Positions 1 through 7,245 of a stretch of 12,315 nt of DNA are shown here, piece after piece (within the stretch, counting starts at the first letter, position 1; every line of letters begins with the position of its first letter). The notes under the pieces were generated by a model. That model ran no database searches and was not told the DNA's origin. It saw only the letters and a list, made by a program, of their open reading frames with translations. The stretch is from Candidatus Pelethomonas intestinigallinarum. GTDB lineage: Bacteria > Bacillota > Clostridia > Oscillospirales > Oscillospiraceae. Made by a program: the position numbers and the translations under genes. Location of the stretch: contig DVGP01000059.1 in assembly GCA_018712665.1 (NCBI GenBank), positions 1 to 12,315 of the forward strand. The letters are read 5' to 3'.

Positions 1-132
1 ATTGTATCCCTTGTTTCTTTTGTATACATATTGCAATTTTGCATTTGCCTCTGCACGTTCTTGCAAAATTCCTGTATTTGCAGGATTTCCTTCGTCATCC
101 ATACGAAATTCCGGTTTTTCGGCAATTCCCTA

Positions 133-161
133 TTCACAACCTTTTTCACCTGTGCTAAACT
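133..161 (+). promoter_or_regulatory. Putative sigma-A promoter of the hydratase gene
   Basis: The -35 box TTCACA (133-138, 5 of 6 to consensus) is separated by exactly 17 bp from TAAACT (156-161, 4 of 6), which carries the extended -10 dinucleotide TG at 153-154. Transcription would start near 168 and give a leader of about 60 nt before the ATG at 227. The gap is AT-rich against a GC-rich background, as expected for a promoter. Identified by eye only. Further upstream there is a 9-bp dyad, AATTTTGCA at 35-43 and TGCAAAATT at 62-70, which might be a regulator site or part of the preceding transcript's end. Confidence 0.5.
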
Positions 162-226
162 CAGACCATCAGGAACGACCAGGGGTCCCAAGCCCCGTGG
201 AAATCACGATTGGAGGAACACGCACC

Positions 227-2488
227 ATGGTGGAAGTGATCAAAAAGGGCGCGTATCTGGTGGACGGCCAGATCGTCTGGGCAGAAAACGCCGCCGGACA
301 GGAGTCCCCGGACGCCGCCCGGGAGAAGACCATCGCCTACTCGATCCTGCGCAAGCACGACAAGAGCACCGATCCAAAGAAGATGCGGCTGAAGTTCGAC
401 GCGCTGATCTCCCACGACATCACCTTCGTTGGCATCATCCAGACCGCCAAGGCCTCCGGCCTGACCAAGTTCCCCATCCCCTACGCCATGACCAACTGCC
501 ACAACAGCCTGTGCGCCGTGGGCGGCACCATCAACGAGGATGACCACGCCTTCGGCCTCAGCGCCGCCAAGAAGTACGGCGGCATCTATGTTCCCCCCAA
601 CCAGGCGGTGATCCACCAGTACGCCCGGGAGCGGCTGGCGGGCTGCGGCAAGATGATCCTGGGCTCCGACTCCCACACCCGCTACGGCGCCTACGGCTGC
701 ATGGGCGTGGGCGAGGGCGGCGGCGAGCTGGTCAAGCAGCTGCTGGAGAACACCTACGGCGTGGCCGCCCCGGAGGTGGTCATGGTGTACTTAGAGGGCA
801 AGCCCCGGAAGGGCGTGGGACCCCAGGACGTAGCCATCGCCCTGGTGGGGGCCACCTTCCCCAACGGCGACGTGAAGAACAAGGTGCTGGAGTTTGTTGG
901 CCCCGGCGTGAAGGAGCTCAGCTGCGACTTCCGCATCGGCGTGGACGTGATGACCACGGAGACCAGCTGCCTGACCTCCATCTGGCAGACCGACGAGGCG
1001 GTCCGGGCCTACTATGAAAACGTGGGCCGGCCGGAGGAGTATCAGGAGCTGAATCCCGGAAACGGCGCCTACTACGACAGCGTGGTGAAGATCGACCTGA
1101 GCAAGGTGGAGTGCATGATCGCCCTGCCCTTCCACCCCTCCATCGCCTACACCATCCACGAGCTCCAGGCGGACCCGGAGGGCATCCTGGCCAAGGTGGA
1201 GGAGGCCTGCAACAAGCAGCTGGGCGGCAAGGTCACCCTGGACCTGCGCCGGAACATTGTGGACGGCAAGGTCACCTGCGACCAGGGCGTCATTGTGGGC
1301 TGCTCCGGCGGCATGTATGAGAACATCGTGGAGGCCGCCGCCATTTTGAAGGGCCAGAGCATCGGCAACGGCTACTTCGACATGAGCGTCTACCCCTCCT
1401 CCACCCCCATCTCCCTTGCCATCACCAAAAACGGCACGGCCGCCACCCTGATGGAAGCCGGGTGTGTGATGAAGCCCGCCTTCTGCGGCCCCTGCTTTGG
1501 CGCCGGGGACACCCCCGCCAACGGCACGCTGTCCATCCGCCACGCCACCCGGAACTTTGCCAACCGTGAGGGCTCCAAGCCCGGCAACGGCCAGATCGCC
1601 GCGGTGGCCCTGATGGACGCCCGGTCCATCGCCGCCACCGCCCGCAACGGCGGCGTCCTCACCGCCGCCACGGACATCGACTACGACGAGCCCACGGCGG
1701 AAGAGCTGACCTACCGCTATGACGGCGGCGTCTACGCCAAGCGGTGCTACGAGGGCTTCGGCAAGGCCGACCCCGACGCCCAGCTCCGCTACGGCCCCAA
1801 CATCAAGGACTGGCCCAAGATGCCCAAGCTGGAGGAGGACCTGCTGGTGCGCCTGTGCGCCGTGATCCACGACCCCGTCACCACCACCGACGAGCTGATC
1901 CCCTCCGGCGAGACCAGCTCCTACCGCTCCAACCCCATCGGCCTCAGCGAGTTCGCTCTCAGCCGCCGGGTGCCGGAGTATGTGGGCCGGTCCAAGGCGG
2001 TCCGCGCCCTGGAGGAGGCCCGGGAGGCCGGTGAGGTCCCCGCCGAGGCGGCCTCTGTGCTGGAGAAGGTGGGCGGCGACCTGAAGCGGACCACCATCGG
2101 CTCCTGCGTCTTCGCCAACAAGCCCGGCGACGGCTCCGCCCGGGAGCAGGCCGCCTCCTGCCAGAAGGTGCTGGGGGGCTTCGCCAACATCTGTTATGAG
2201 TACGCCACCAAGCGCTACCGCTCCAACTGCATCAACTGGGGCATCGTGCCCTTCACCCTGGACAAGAGCGCCGCGTTCCCCTATGAGGACGGCGACTGGG
2301 TGTATGTCCCCGGGGTGAAGGCCGCCATCGCGGGCGGCGTGGAGGACATCCCCGCCAAGGTCATCCGGGGCGACGGTTCCGTGGAGGACATCGCCCTGAA
2401 GTGCGCCGGCCTCACCGCCGACGAGCGGCTGATCCTCCAGGAGGGGTGTTTGATGAATTACTACGCGGCGGGGTATGGAAAGGAGTAG
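227..2488 (+). CDS. Aconitase-family hydratase (YbhJ-like), 4Fe-4S
   Basis: 753-residue member of the aconitase superfamily, expected to be a cytosolic 4Fe-4S hydro-lyase. The three cluster cysteines are visible: C359 (VGCSGG) and C420/C423 (FCGPCFG). Other landmarks are D148-S149-H150 (SDSHT), R442/R447 (TRNFANR) and the C-terminal swivel domain with GDGSAREQAA at about 634-643, equivalent to aconitase GEGSSREHAA. The length matches E. coli YbhJ as I recall it, an aconitase-family protein without a proven substrate. By eye it departs from aconitase at the Asp-His pair (here C91-H92) and at one substrate-binding serine (A638), so citrate/isocitrate should not be assumed. The next gene, icd, would favour aconitase activity. 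The frame is open back to position 2, but GGAGG at 212-216 and the abrupt rise in GC and protein-like sequence fix the start at 227. Confidence 0.88.
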   Translation: MVEVIKKGAYLVDGQIVWAENAAGQESPDAAREKTIAYSILRKHDKSTDPKKMRLKFDALISHDITFVGIIQTAKASGLTKFPIPYAMTNCHNSLCAVGGTINEDDHAFGLSAAKKYGGIYVPPNQAVIHQYARERLAGCGKMILGSDSHTRYGAYGCMGVGEGGGELVKQLLENTYGVAAPEVVMVYLEGKPRKGVGPQDVAIALVGATFPNGDVKNKVLEFVGPGVKELSCDFRIGVDVMTTETSCLTSIWQTDEAVRAYYENVGRPEEYQELNPGNGAYYDSVVKIDLSKVECMIALPFHPSIAYTIHELQADPEGILAKVEEACNKQLGGKVTLDLRRNIVDGKVTCDQGVIVGCSGGMYENIVEAAAILKGQSIGNGYFDMSVYPSSTPISLAITKNGTAATLMEAGCVMKPAFCGPCFGAGDTPANGTLSIRHATRNFANREGSKPGNGQIAAVALMDARSIAATARNGGVLTAATDIDYDEPTAEELTYRYDGGVYAKRCYEGFGKADPDAQLRYGPNIKDWPKMPKLEEDLLVRLCAVIHDPVTTTDELIPSGETSSYRSNPIGLSEFALSRRVPEYVGRSKAVRALEEAREAGEVPAEAASVLEKVGGDLKRTTIGSCVFANKPGDGSAREQAASCQKVLGGFANICYEYATKRYRSNCINWGIVPFTLDKSAAFPYEDGDWVYVPGVKAAIAGGVEDIPAKVIRGDGSVEDIALKCAGLTADERLILQEGCLMNYYAAGYGKE

Positions 2489-2516
2489 TCTTTCTTTTAT
2501 TCACGGGGCCTCCGGC

Positions 2517-2566
2517 CCCGCACCCCGGGTCACTTTTTGCTCATGCAAAAAGTAACCAAAAGCATG
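2517..2566 (+). repeat. Inverted end repeat, left copy
   Basis: Contains CCCGCACCC (2517-2525) followed by a 9-bp stem-loop, ACTTTTTGC / GCAAAAAGT with loop TCAT (2532-2553), and an ACCAAAAGC tail. Over 40 aligned positions (2527-2566) it matches the reverse complement of 2941-2980 at 31, counted by hand. Most differences are transitions, and both copies keep an A/T-rich hairpin of the same design. Confidence 0.65.
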
Positions 2567-2940
2567 CACGGAGGGAGAAACCCTTTCGATGGGGTTTCTC
2601 CCCCGTGACCCCCTCTTCCGCGACGACACAAAGGGGGCTTGCCCCCTTTGGAATCCCCCTTGCATTGTCGGAAGTCCGGCAAAAAACGGCCCCGCAGGGG
2701 CCGCTCCGAGGCAAACCAGCGCAGCGTTTGCCGAGGAAGAAGGAGGCGCAGCGCAGCGACCGAACCCTGCCGCTTGCGGCAGGATGAGGGATGCGTAGCT
2801 TGTGCCGACGCGGGCGGTAGCCGAAGCATCGTCGATAGACCCGCCGTAGATTAGATAACAAAACCTAATTCAGCGGCAGAGAAGTCCCCATTTTGATAGA
2901 GACCGATTAGGCAAAATATCGGGGTCCGGGGCGTCCCCGG

Positions 2941-2995
2941 CGCGTTTTTGGGTACTTTTTGCGCGAACAAAAAGTACCCCGCCCGTGGGTGCGGG
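2941..2995 (-). repeat. Inverted end repeat, right copy
   Basis: Reverse-strand partner of the repeat at 2517-2566. It has a 12-bp perfect stem GGGTACTTTTTG / CAAAAAGTACCC (2950-2961 with 2968-2979, loop CGCGAA) and the shared 9-mer CCCGCACCC on the minus strand (2987-2995). The two copies face inward across about 375 bp, the geometry expected of the ends of one element, although two independent insertions of a dispersed repeat are also possible. Confidence 0.65.
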
Positions 2996-3029
2996 AACCC
3001 ACAAAGCCAGGATCAGAAAAATATCACTC

Positions 3030-3048
3030 TTGCCGCCGCAGGCGGCAA
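3030..3048. other. Stem-loop in the icd leader
   Basis: An 8-bp stem TTGCCGCC / GGCGGCAA closes on a GCA loop, 19 nt before the icd ribosome binding site. No T-run follows, so it is not an intrinsic terminator. It could protect the 5' end of an icd transcript or be a remnant of the repeat block just upstream. I saw no convincing promoter between 3000 and 3065. Confidence 0.4.
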
Positions 3049-3081
3049 AGCACCACGTAATTAAAGAAAAGGAGATCACCG

Positions 3082-4296
3082 ATGGAGAAGATCAAAATGA
3101 CCACCCCCCTGGTGGAGATGGACGGCGACGAGATGACCCGCATCCTGTGGCAGATGATCAAGGACAAGCTGATCCTGCCCTATGTGGACCTGAAGACGGA
3201 GTACTACGACCTGGGTCTGCTCCACCGCAACGAGACGAAGGACCAGGTGACGGTGGACGCCGCCAACGCCACCAAGAAGTACGGCGTGGCTGTCAAGTGC
3301 GCCACCATCACCCCCAACAAGCAGCGCATGGAGGAGTACCCCCAGCTGACAGAGATGTGGAAAAGCCCCAACGGCACCATCCGCTCCATCCTGGACGGCA
3401 CCGTGTTCCGGGCCCCCATCTGCATCGACGCCATCAAGCCCGTGGTGAAGAACTGGAAGAAGCCCATCACCATCGCCCGTCACGCCTACGGCGATGTATA
3501 CAAGAGCGTGGACTTCCGCACCGAGGAGCCCGGCGAGTGCACCATGACCTTCAAGGGCGAGAGCGGCGAGGAGAAGACGGTCCTGGTCCAGAAGGTGGAC
3601 GGCCCTGCCGTGTGGCAGGGAGCCCACAACAAGGACAAGTCCATCCGCTCCTTCGCCCGGGCCTGCTTCCAGTACGCTGTGGACACCAAGCAGGACCTGT
3701 GGTTCTCCACCAAGGACACCATCGCCAAGGTCTACGACGGGGAGTTCAAGAAGATCTTCGAGGAGGAGTTCGAGGGGTACAAGGCCAAGTTCGAGGAGCT
3801 GGGCCTGACCTACTTCTACACCCTCATTGACGACGCGGTGGCCCGGGTCATCCGCAGCGAGGGCGGCTACATCTGGGCCTGCAAGAACTACGACGGCGAC
3901 GTGATGAGCGATATGGTCTCCACTGCCTTCGGCTCCCTGGCCATGATGACCAGCGTGCTGGTGTCCCCCGACGGCACCACCGAGTACGAGGCCGCCCACG
4001 GCACCGTCACCAAGCACTACTACAAGCACCTGAAGGGCGAGAAGACCTCCACCAACCCCATGGCCACCATCTTCGCCTGGTCCGGCGCCCTCCGCAAGCG
4101 GGGCGAGCTGGACGGCCTGGAGGATCTGGCGGCCTTCGGCGGCAAGCTGGAGGAGGCCTGCTTCGATACGCTGAACGACGGCATCATGACCAAGGATCTG
4201 GTGGGCCTGGTGGAGCCGGGCTTCCAGGCGAAGGCCGTGAACTCCGAGGAGTTCCTGGACGCCGTGGCCCAGCGCCTGGCCGCCAAACTGAACTGA
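3082..4296 (+). CDS. icd: NADP-dependent isocitrate dehydrogenase, type II
   Basis: 404 residues, co-linear by eye with the eukaryote-like dimeric isocitrate dehydrogenases such as human IDH1. The reaction is isocitrate + NADP+ to 2-oxoglutarate + CO2 + NADPH in the cytosol. Visible motifs: TITPNK (75-80), NGTIRSILDGTVFR (97-110, substrate phosphate/carboxylate binding), RHAYGD with R133 equivalent to human R132, K211, the metal ligand region LIDD (248-251) and YDGDVMSD (270-277), and the cofactor loop AAHGTVTKH (304-312). K311-H312 replace human R314-H315, still basic and compatible with NADP. ATG is chosen because AAAGGAG lies 7 nt upstream. It lies between the hydratase and citrate lyase genes, which points to citrate/2-oxoglutarate metabolism and NADPH or glutamate supply. 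No missing catalytic residue was noticed. Confidence 0.95.
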   Translation: MEKIKMTTPLVEMDGDEMTRILWQMIKDKLILPYVDLKTEYYDLGLLHRNETKDQVTVDAANATKKYGVAVKCATITPNKQRMEEYPQLTEMWKSPNGTIRSILDGTVFRAPICIDAIKPVVKNWKKPITIARHAYGDVYKSVDFRTEEPGECTMTFKGESGEEKTVLVQKVDGPAVWQGAHNKDKSIRSFARACFQYAVDTKQDLWFSTKDTIAKVYDGEFKKIFEEEFEGYKAKFEELGLTYFYTLIDDAVARVIRSEGGYIWACKNYDGDVMSDMVSTAFGSLAMMTSVLVSPDGTTEYEAAHGTVTKHYYKHLKGEKTSTNPMATIFAWSGALRKRGELDGLEDLAAFGGKLEEACFDTLNDGIMTKDLVGLVEPGFQAKAVNSEEFLDAVAQRLAAKLN

Positions 4297-4306
4297 AGGA
4301 CCATCC

Positions 4307-4342
4307 CAGGGACGGCGGGAGAACGCCCCTGTCCCTCTTTTT
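4307..4342 (+). terminator. Probable intrinsic terminator after icd
   Basis: AGGGAC and GGCG (4308-4317) pair with CGCC (4324-4327) and GTCCCT (4331-4336), leaving a 3-nt bulge and a GGAGAA loop, followed by CTTTTTC. The stem is imperfect but strong, and the T-run follows at once. It lies 10 nt after the icd stop. I found no convincing promoter between it and citD, so citDEF may depend partly on read-through. Confidence 0.65.
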
Positions 4343-4397
4343 CACCCAGTAATGGGGCATATTGACTAAATTTTCTCCATATTCAGGAGGTATTCTT

Positions 4398-4694
4398 ATG
4401 CAGCTTATCAAGCCCGCCGTGGCGGGGACCATGGAGTCCGGGGACATCATGGTGACCATCGAGCCCAGGGACAGCGGCGGCGTCACGCTGGAGCTCAGCA
4501 GCAACGTCATGCAGCAGTTCGGCCGGCAGATCGAGGAGATGATCCGCAAGACCCTGGCGGAGCTGGGGGTGGAGCACGCCGCCGTCCACGCCGTGGACAA
4601 GGGCGCCCTGGACTGCACCGTCCGGGCCCGGGTCAGCGCCGCCGCCTTCCGCTCGGCGGAGAGCACGGACTACACCTGGAAGGGGGCGAAGTGA
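4398..4694 (+). CDS. citD: Citrate lyase acyl carrier protein (gamma subunit)
   Basis: 98 residues, the usual size of CitD. It is the small carrier of the citrate lyase complex; its serine bears a phosphoribosyl-dephospho-CoA arm that holds the acetyl and citryl thioesters. The attachment motif AGTMESGD occupies 9-16, with S14 at the position known to be modified in the family. The rest is a typical CitD body with VTIEP and a C-terminal region rich in Ala and Arg. The ATG at 4398 follows AGGAGG at 4385-4390 with 7 nt spacing; an in-frame upstream ATG at 4362 lacks a good ribosome site and would add a poorly conserved N-terminus. Its stop overlaps the citE start by one base (TGATG), indicating translational coupling. 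Confidence 0.95.
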   Translation: MQLIKPAVAGTMESGDIMVTIEPRDSGGVTLELSSNVMQQFGRQIEEMIRKTLAELGVEHAAVHAVDKGALDCTVRARVSAAAFRSAESTDYTWKGAK

Positions 4695-5593
4695 TGGAGA
4701 AGCGGTACATAAAAGACCGGCTGCGCCGGTCTATGATGTTCGTCCCCGGCAACAACCCGGGCATGATCTCCGACGCCCGGATCTACGGGGCCGACAGCAT
4801 CATGTTCGACCTGGAGGACTCGGTGGCCTACACGGAGAAGGACACCGCCCGCTTCCTGGTCCACAACGCCCTGCGGACCCTGGACTTTGGGAAGAAGGAG
4901 ATCGTGGTGCGGATCAACGACCTGGGCAGCGGCCTGGGGATCGAGGACCTGGAGGCCATCATCCCCGCCGGGGTCCACGTGGTGCGCCTGCCCAAGACCG
5001 ACAGTGCCCAGGACGTCATTGACTGTGAAAAAGAGATCGCCCGCATCGAGGCCGCCCACGGCATCCCCGTGGGGGCCACGGGGATGATGGCCGCCATCGA
5101 AAGCGCCAACGGCGTCCTCAGCGCCCCCCAGATCGCCCGGGCCTCCGACCGGCTCATCGGCATCGCGCTGGGGGCGGAGGACTACGTCACCGACCTGAAG
5201 ACCACCCGGGCTGACGGCATCGAGCTGCTCTTCGCCCGGAGCATGATCCTCAACGCCGCCCGGGCCGCCGGCATCGCCGCCCTGGACACGGTCTACTCCG
5301 ACGTGAACAACGAGGAGGGCTTCCTGGCGGAGGTGGAGCTCATCCGCAAGCTGGGCTTCGACGGCAAGAGCGTCATCAACCCCCGGCAGATCCAGCCCCT
5401 CCACCGGGCCCTCATGCCCAGCGAGAAGGACCTGAAGAAGGCCTATGCCGTCATGGAGGCCTACGAGGACGCCGTCCGCCGGGGCAGCGGCGTGGTGAGC
5501 CTCAACGGCAAGATGATCGACAAACCCGTGGTGGTCCGTGCCCAGCGGCTCATCGCCCTGGCGGAGACGGACAGCCGCATCGAGGAGGAATGA
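4694..5593 (+). CDS. citE: Citrate lyase beta subunit (citryl-ACP lyase)
   Basis: 299 residues of the CitE/HpcH aldolase-type TIM-barrel family. It splits citryl-ACP into acetyl-ACP and oxaloacetate in the CitDEF complex. Visible motifs: MMFVPGNNP (14-22), FDLED (38-42), VRIN with R73, RLPK (98-101), the Mg-binding glutamate in IES (E135) and GAEDY (160-164, D163), and the C-terminal GKSVINPRQI (224-233). Length and motifs are those of an intact enzyme. ATG at 4694 is preferred over GTG at 4691: it keeps 7 nt from AGGGGG at 4681-4686 and gives the common TGATG overlap with citD. The downstream gene citF follows after 3 nt, so the three subunits are clearly co-translated. Confidence 0.95.
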   Translation: MEKRYIKDRLRRSMMFVPGNNPGMISDARIYGADSIMFDLEDSVAYTEKDTARFLVHNALRTLDFGKKEIVVRINDLGSGLGIEDLEAIIPAGVHVVRLPKTDSAQDVIDCEKEIARIEAAHGIPVGATGMMAAIESANGVLSAPQIARASDRLIGIALGAEDYVTDLKTTRADGIELLFARSMILNAARAAGIAALDTVYSDVNNEEGFLAEVELIRKLGFDGKSVINPRQIQPLHRALMPSEKDLKKAYAVMEAYEDAVRRGSGVVSLNGKMIDKPVVVRAQRLIALAETDSRIEEE

Positions 5594-5596
5594 GAG

Positions 5597-7126
5597 ATGG
5601 ATGAAAAGCTGCTCGCCGCCATCCCCCACATCGGGGAGATCTCCCACCGGGACGTTTACGCCGGCGCGCCCGCGAAGCACACCGCCACCTTCCAGGAGCG
5701 GTCCTCCCGGCAGAACAAGGTCCTGCCCTCCCTGGAGGACGCCATCCGGGCCACGGGCCTGAAGGACGGCATGACCATCTCCTTCCACCACCACTTCCGG
5801 GGCGGCGACCACATCGTCAACCAGGTGGTGGGCAAGCTGGCGGAGATGGGATTCAAGAACCTGACCCTGGCCGCCAGCTCTCTGGCCGCCGTCCACGCCC
5901 CCCTCATCGAGTACATCAGGCAGGGGGTCATCACCCACATCGAGACCTCCGGCCTCCGGGGGGAGCTGGCGGAGCAGGTGAGCCGCGGGCTCATGGACTG
6001 CCCGGTGGTGTTCCGCAGCCACGGCGGCCGGGCCGCCGCCATCCGCAGCGGGGAACTGCACATCGACGTGGCCTTCCTGGGGGCCCCCAGCTGCGACCCC
6101 TACGGCAACGCCAACGGCTACAGCCGGGATGACGACGAGGCCATTGCCTGTGGCTCCATGGGCTACGCCCGCACCGACGCCAAGTACGCGGACAAGGTGG
6201 TGATCCTCACCAACAACCTGGTCCGCTACCCCAACGCCCCCTGGGCCATCCCGGAGTACGACGTGGACTACATCGTGGTCACCGACGACATCGGCGACCC
6301 CAAGGGCATCATGTCCGGGGCCACCCGGTACACCAAGAACCCCAAGGAGCTGCTCATCGCCCAGACCGCCGCCCAGGTCATCGACGCCGCCGGGTATCTG
6401 TACGACGGCTTCTCCATGCAGATGGGCTCCGGCGGGGCCTCCCTGGCCGCCGCCCGGTTCCTGCGGCAGATGATGCTGGACAAGAACATCCGCTGCCGCT
6501 TCGCCCTGGGCGGCATCACCGGGCAGATCGCCGCCATGCACGAGGAGGGGCTCATCGACCGGGTCCTGGACGTCCAGAGCTTCGACCTGGACGCCGCCCT
6601 CTCCCTGAAGAAGAATCGCTTCCACCACCAGATCGGCGCCACCTACTACGCCAGCTTCCTGTCCGCCGCGGCGGTGGACCAGCTGGACTTCGTGATCCTC
6701 TCCGCCCTGGAGATCGACACGGACTTCAACGTCAACGTCCTCACCGGCTCCGACGGCGTCATCCGGGGCGCCATCGGCGGCCACCCGGACACCGCGGCGG
6801 GGGCCAGCCTCTCCGTGGTGGTGGCCCCCCTGACCCGGGGCCGCATCCCCACCATCATCGACCATGTGAACACCATCGTCACCCCCGGCGCGGTGGTGGA
6901 CGTGGTGGTCACGGACCAGGGCGTGGCGGTGAACCCCCGTCGGCCCGAGGTGGCGGAGAAGCTGCGGAAGGCCGGTCTGCGGGTCTACACCATCGAACAG
7001 CTCCGGGACAAGGCCCTGGCCCTGGTGGGCCGGCCGGACCCCATCCGGTACTTAGACCGGATCGTGGGCGTGGTCATGTACCGGGACAACACCGTCATCG
7101 ACGTGATCCGGCAGATCGAGGAGTAG
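5597..7126 (+). CDS. citF: Citrate lyase alpha subunit (citrate:acetyl-ACP transferase)
   Basis: 509 residues, the normal size of CitF. It exchanges the acetyl group on CitD for citrate, making citryl-ACP for CitE. Recognisable features are the N-terminal SFHHHFRGGD (62-71), a Gly-rich GSGGAS segment, ALGGITGQIAAMHEEG and, towards the C-terminus, GSDGVIRGAIGGHPDTAAGA. The protein ends naturally at TAG, with no frameshift. GGAGG at 5584-5588 lies 8 nt before the ATG, inside the end of citE. The usual helper genes are not next to it: neither the citrate lyase ligase (citC) nor the prosthetic-group genes (citX, citG) appear in the window, so they must be elsewhere for the enzyme to be active. 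Confidence 0.95.
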   Translation: MDEKLLAAIPHIGEISHRDVYAGAPAKHTATFQERSSRQNKVLPSLEDAIRATGLKDGMTISFHHHFRGGDHIVNQVVGKLAEMGFKNLTLAASSLAAVHAPLIEYIRQGVITHIETSGLRGELAEQVSRGLMDCPVVFRSHGGRAAAIRSGELHIDVAFLGAPSCDPYGNANGYSRDDDEAIACGSMGYARTDAKYADKVVILTNNLVRYPNAPWAIPEYDVDYIVVTDDIGDPKGIMSGATRYTKNPKELLIAQTAAQVIDAAGYLYDGFSMQMGSGGASLAAARFLRQMMLDKNIRCRFALGGITGQIAAMHEEGLIDRVLDVQSFDLDAALSLKKNRFHHQIGATYYASFLSAAAVDQLDFVILSALEIDTDFNVNVLTGSDGVIRGAIGGHPDTAAGASLSVVVAPLTRGRIPTIIDHVNTIVTPGAVVDVVVTDQGVAVNPRRPEVAEKLRKAGLRVYTIEQLRDKALALVGRPDPIRYLDRIVGVVMYRDNTVIDVIRQIEE

Positions 7127-7199
7127 CCTGCCGCCGAAGCCGCGGGAGGGAGCGTCGCGGCGCTTCCCAAGGTCAGGCCACCGCCGATAAAAGCCTCTG

Positions 7200-7232
7200 G
7201 AGGGTCTCCCAGCATGGGAGACCCTCTGTTTT
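7200..7232 (+). terminator. Intrinsic terminator after citF
   Basis: AGGGTCTCCC (7201-7210) and GGGAGACCCT (7216-7225) form a perfect 10-bp stem with loop AGCAT, extended by a G-C pair at 7200/7226, followed by TGTTTTG. It closes the citDEF operon 73 nt after its stop. The stretch between 7127 and 7199 is GC-rich with an imperfect stem around 7146-7168 and no gene. Confidence 0.85.
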
Positions 7233-7243
7233 GTACAAAACAG
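7226..7243. repeat. 18-bp perfect palindrome, possible operator
   Basis: CTGTTTTGTACAAAACAG is perfectly self-complementary. It overlaps the T-run of the citF terminator and ends 18 bp upstream of the -35 box of the next promoter. Its half AAAACAG recurs inside that promoter's spacer (7278-7284), 41 bp away. It may be a regulator binding site for the downstream gene, or simply let the terminator tail pair with itself. Confidence 0.4.
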
Positions 7244-7245
7244 AA

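Larger units (their letters stand above)
2504..3000. repeat. Hairpin-rich non-coding block with inverted end repeats
   Basis: The gap between the hydratase and icd holds no believable gene. It is a string of unrelated stem-loops: 2504-2520 (7-bp stem, loop TCC), 2532-2553 (9 bp), 2573-2602 (11 bp, 8-nt loop), 2629-2650 (10-bp arms, 2-nt centre), 2687-2703 (7 bp), 2766-2783 (8-bp arms), 2926-2940 (6 bp) and 2950-2979 (12 bp, 6-nt loop). Its two ends carry inverted, diverged copies of one repeat (listed separately). None of the stems on the plus strand is followed by a clean T-run, so they do not look like ordinary terminators. Short open frames cross the block on both strands, but their peptides are dominated by the repeats. 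It resembles a miniature mobile or interspersed repeat; copy number cannot be judged here. Confidence 0.6.

Noticed and set aside
35..70. Dyad AATTTTGCA / TGCAAAATT as a CcpC- or LysR-type operator for the hydratase.
   Set aside because: It lies over 60 bp upstream of the predicted -35 and does not match a specific known site well enough to name a regulator.
2..226. Open frame continuing the hydratase 75 codons upstream.
   Set aside because: AT-rich, not protein-like for this genome, contains the likely promoter, and the ribosome site at 212-216 fits the ATG at 227.
791..1870. A 359-codon minus-strand frame inside the hydratase.
   Set aside because: Same codon-bias artefact, with no ribosome site or domain. 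The similar minus-strand frame at 3076-4029 opposite icd was rejected for the same reason.
2401..3079. Several 70-130-codon frames on both strands between the hydratase and icd.
   Set aside because: They run across the stem-loops and end repeats; similar peptides arise from the two inverted repeat copies, so these are repeat translations and not genes.
4362..4390. TTGACT at 4362-4367 as the -35 of a citD promoter.
   Set aside because: At 16-18 bp spacing the -10 position falls on the AGGAGG ribosome site, with no TATAAT-like hexamer.
4670..6865. A 731-codon open frame on the minus strand opposite citE and citF.
   Set aside because: It is the antisense shadow of G/C-ending codons; its product is low-complexity Gly/Val/Asp/His and the plus-strand genes are certain.
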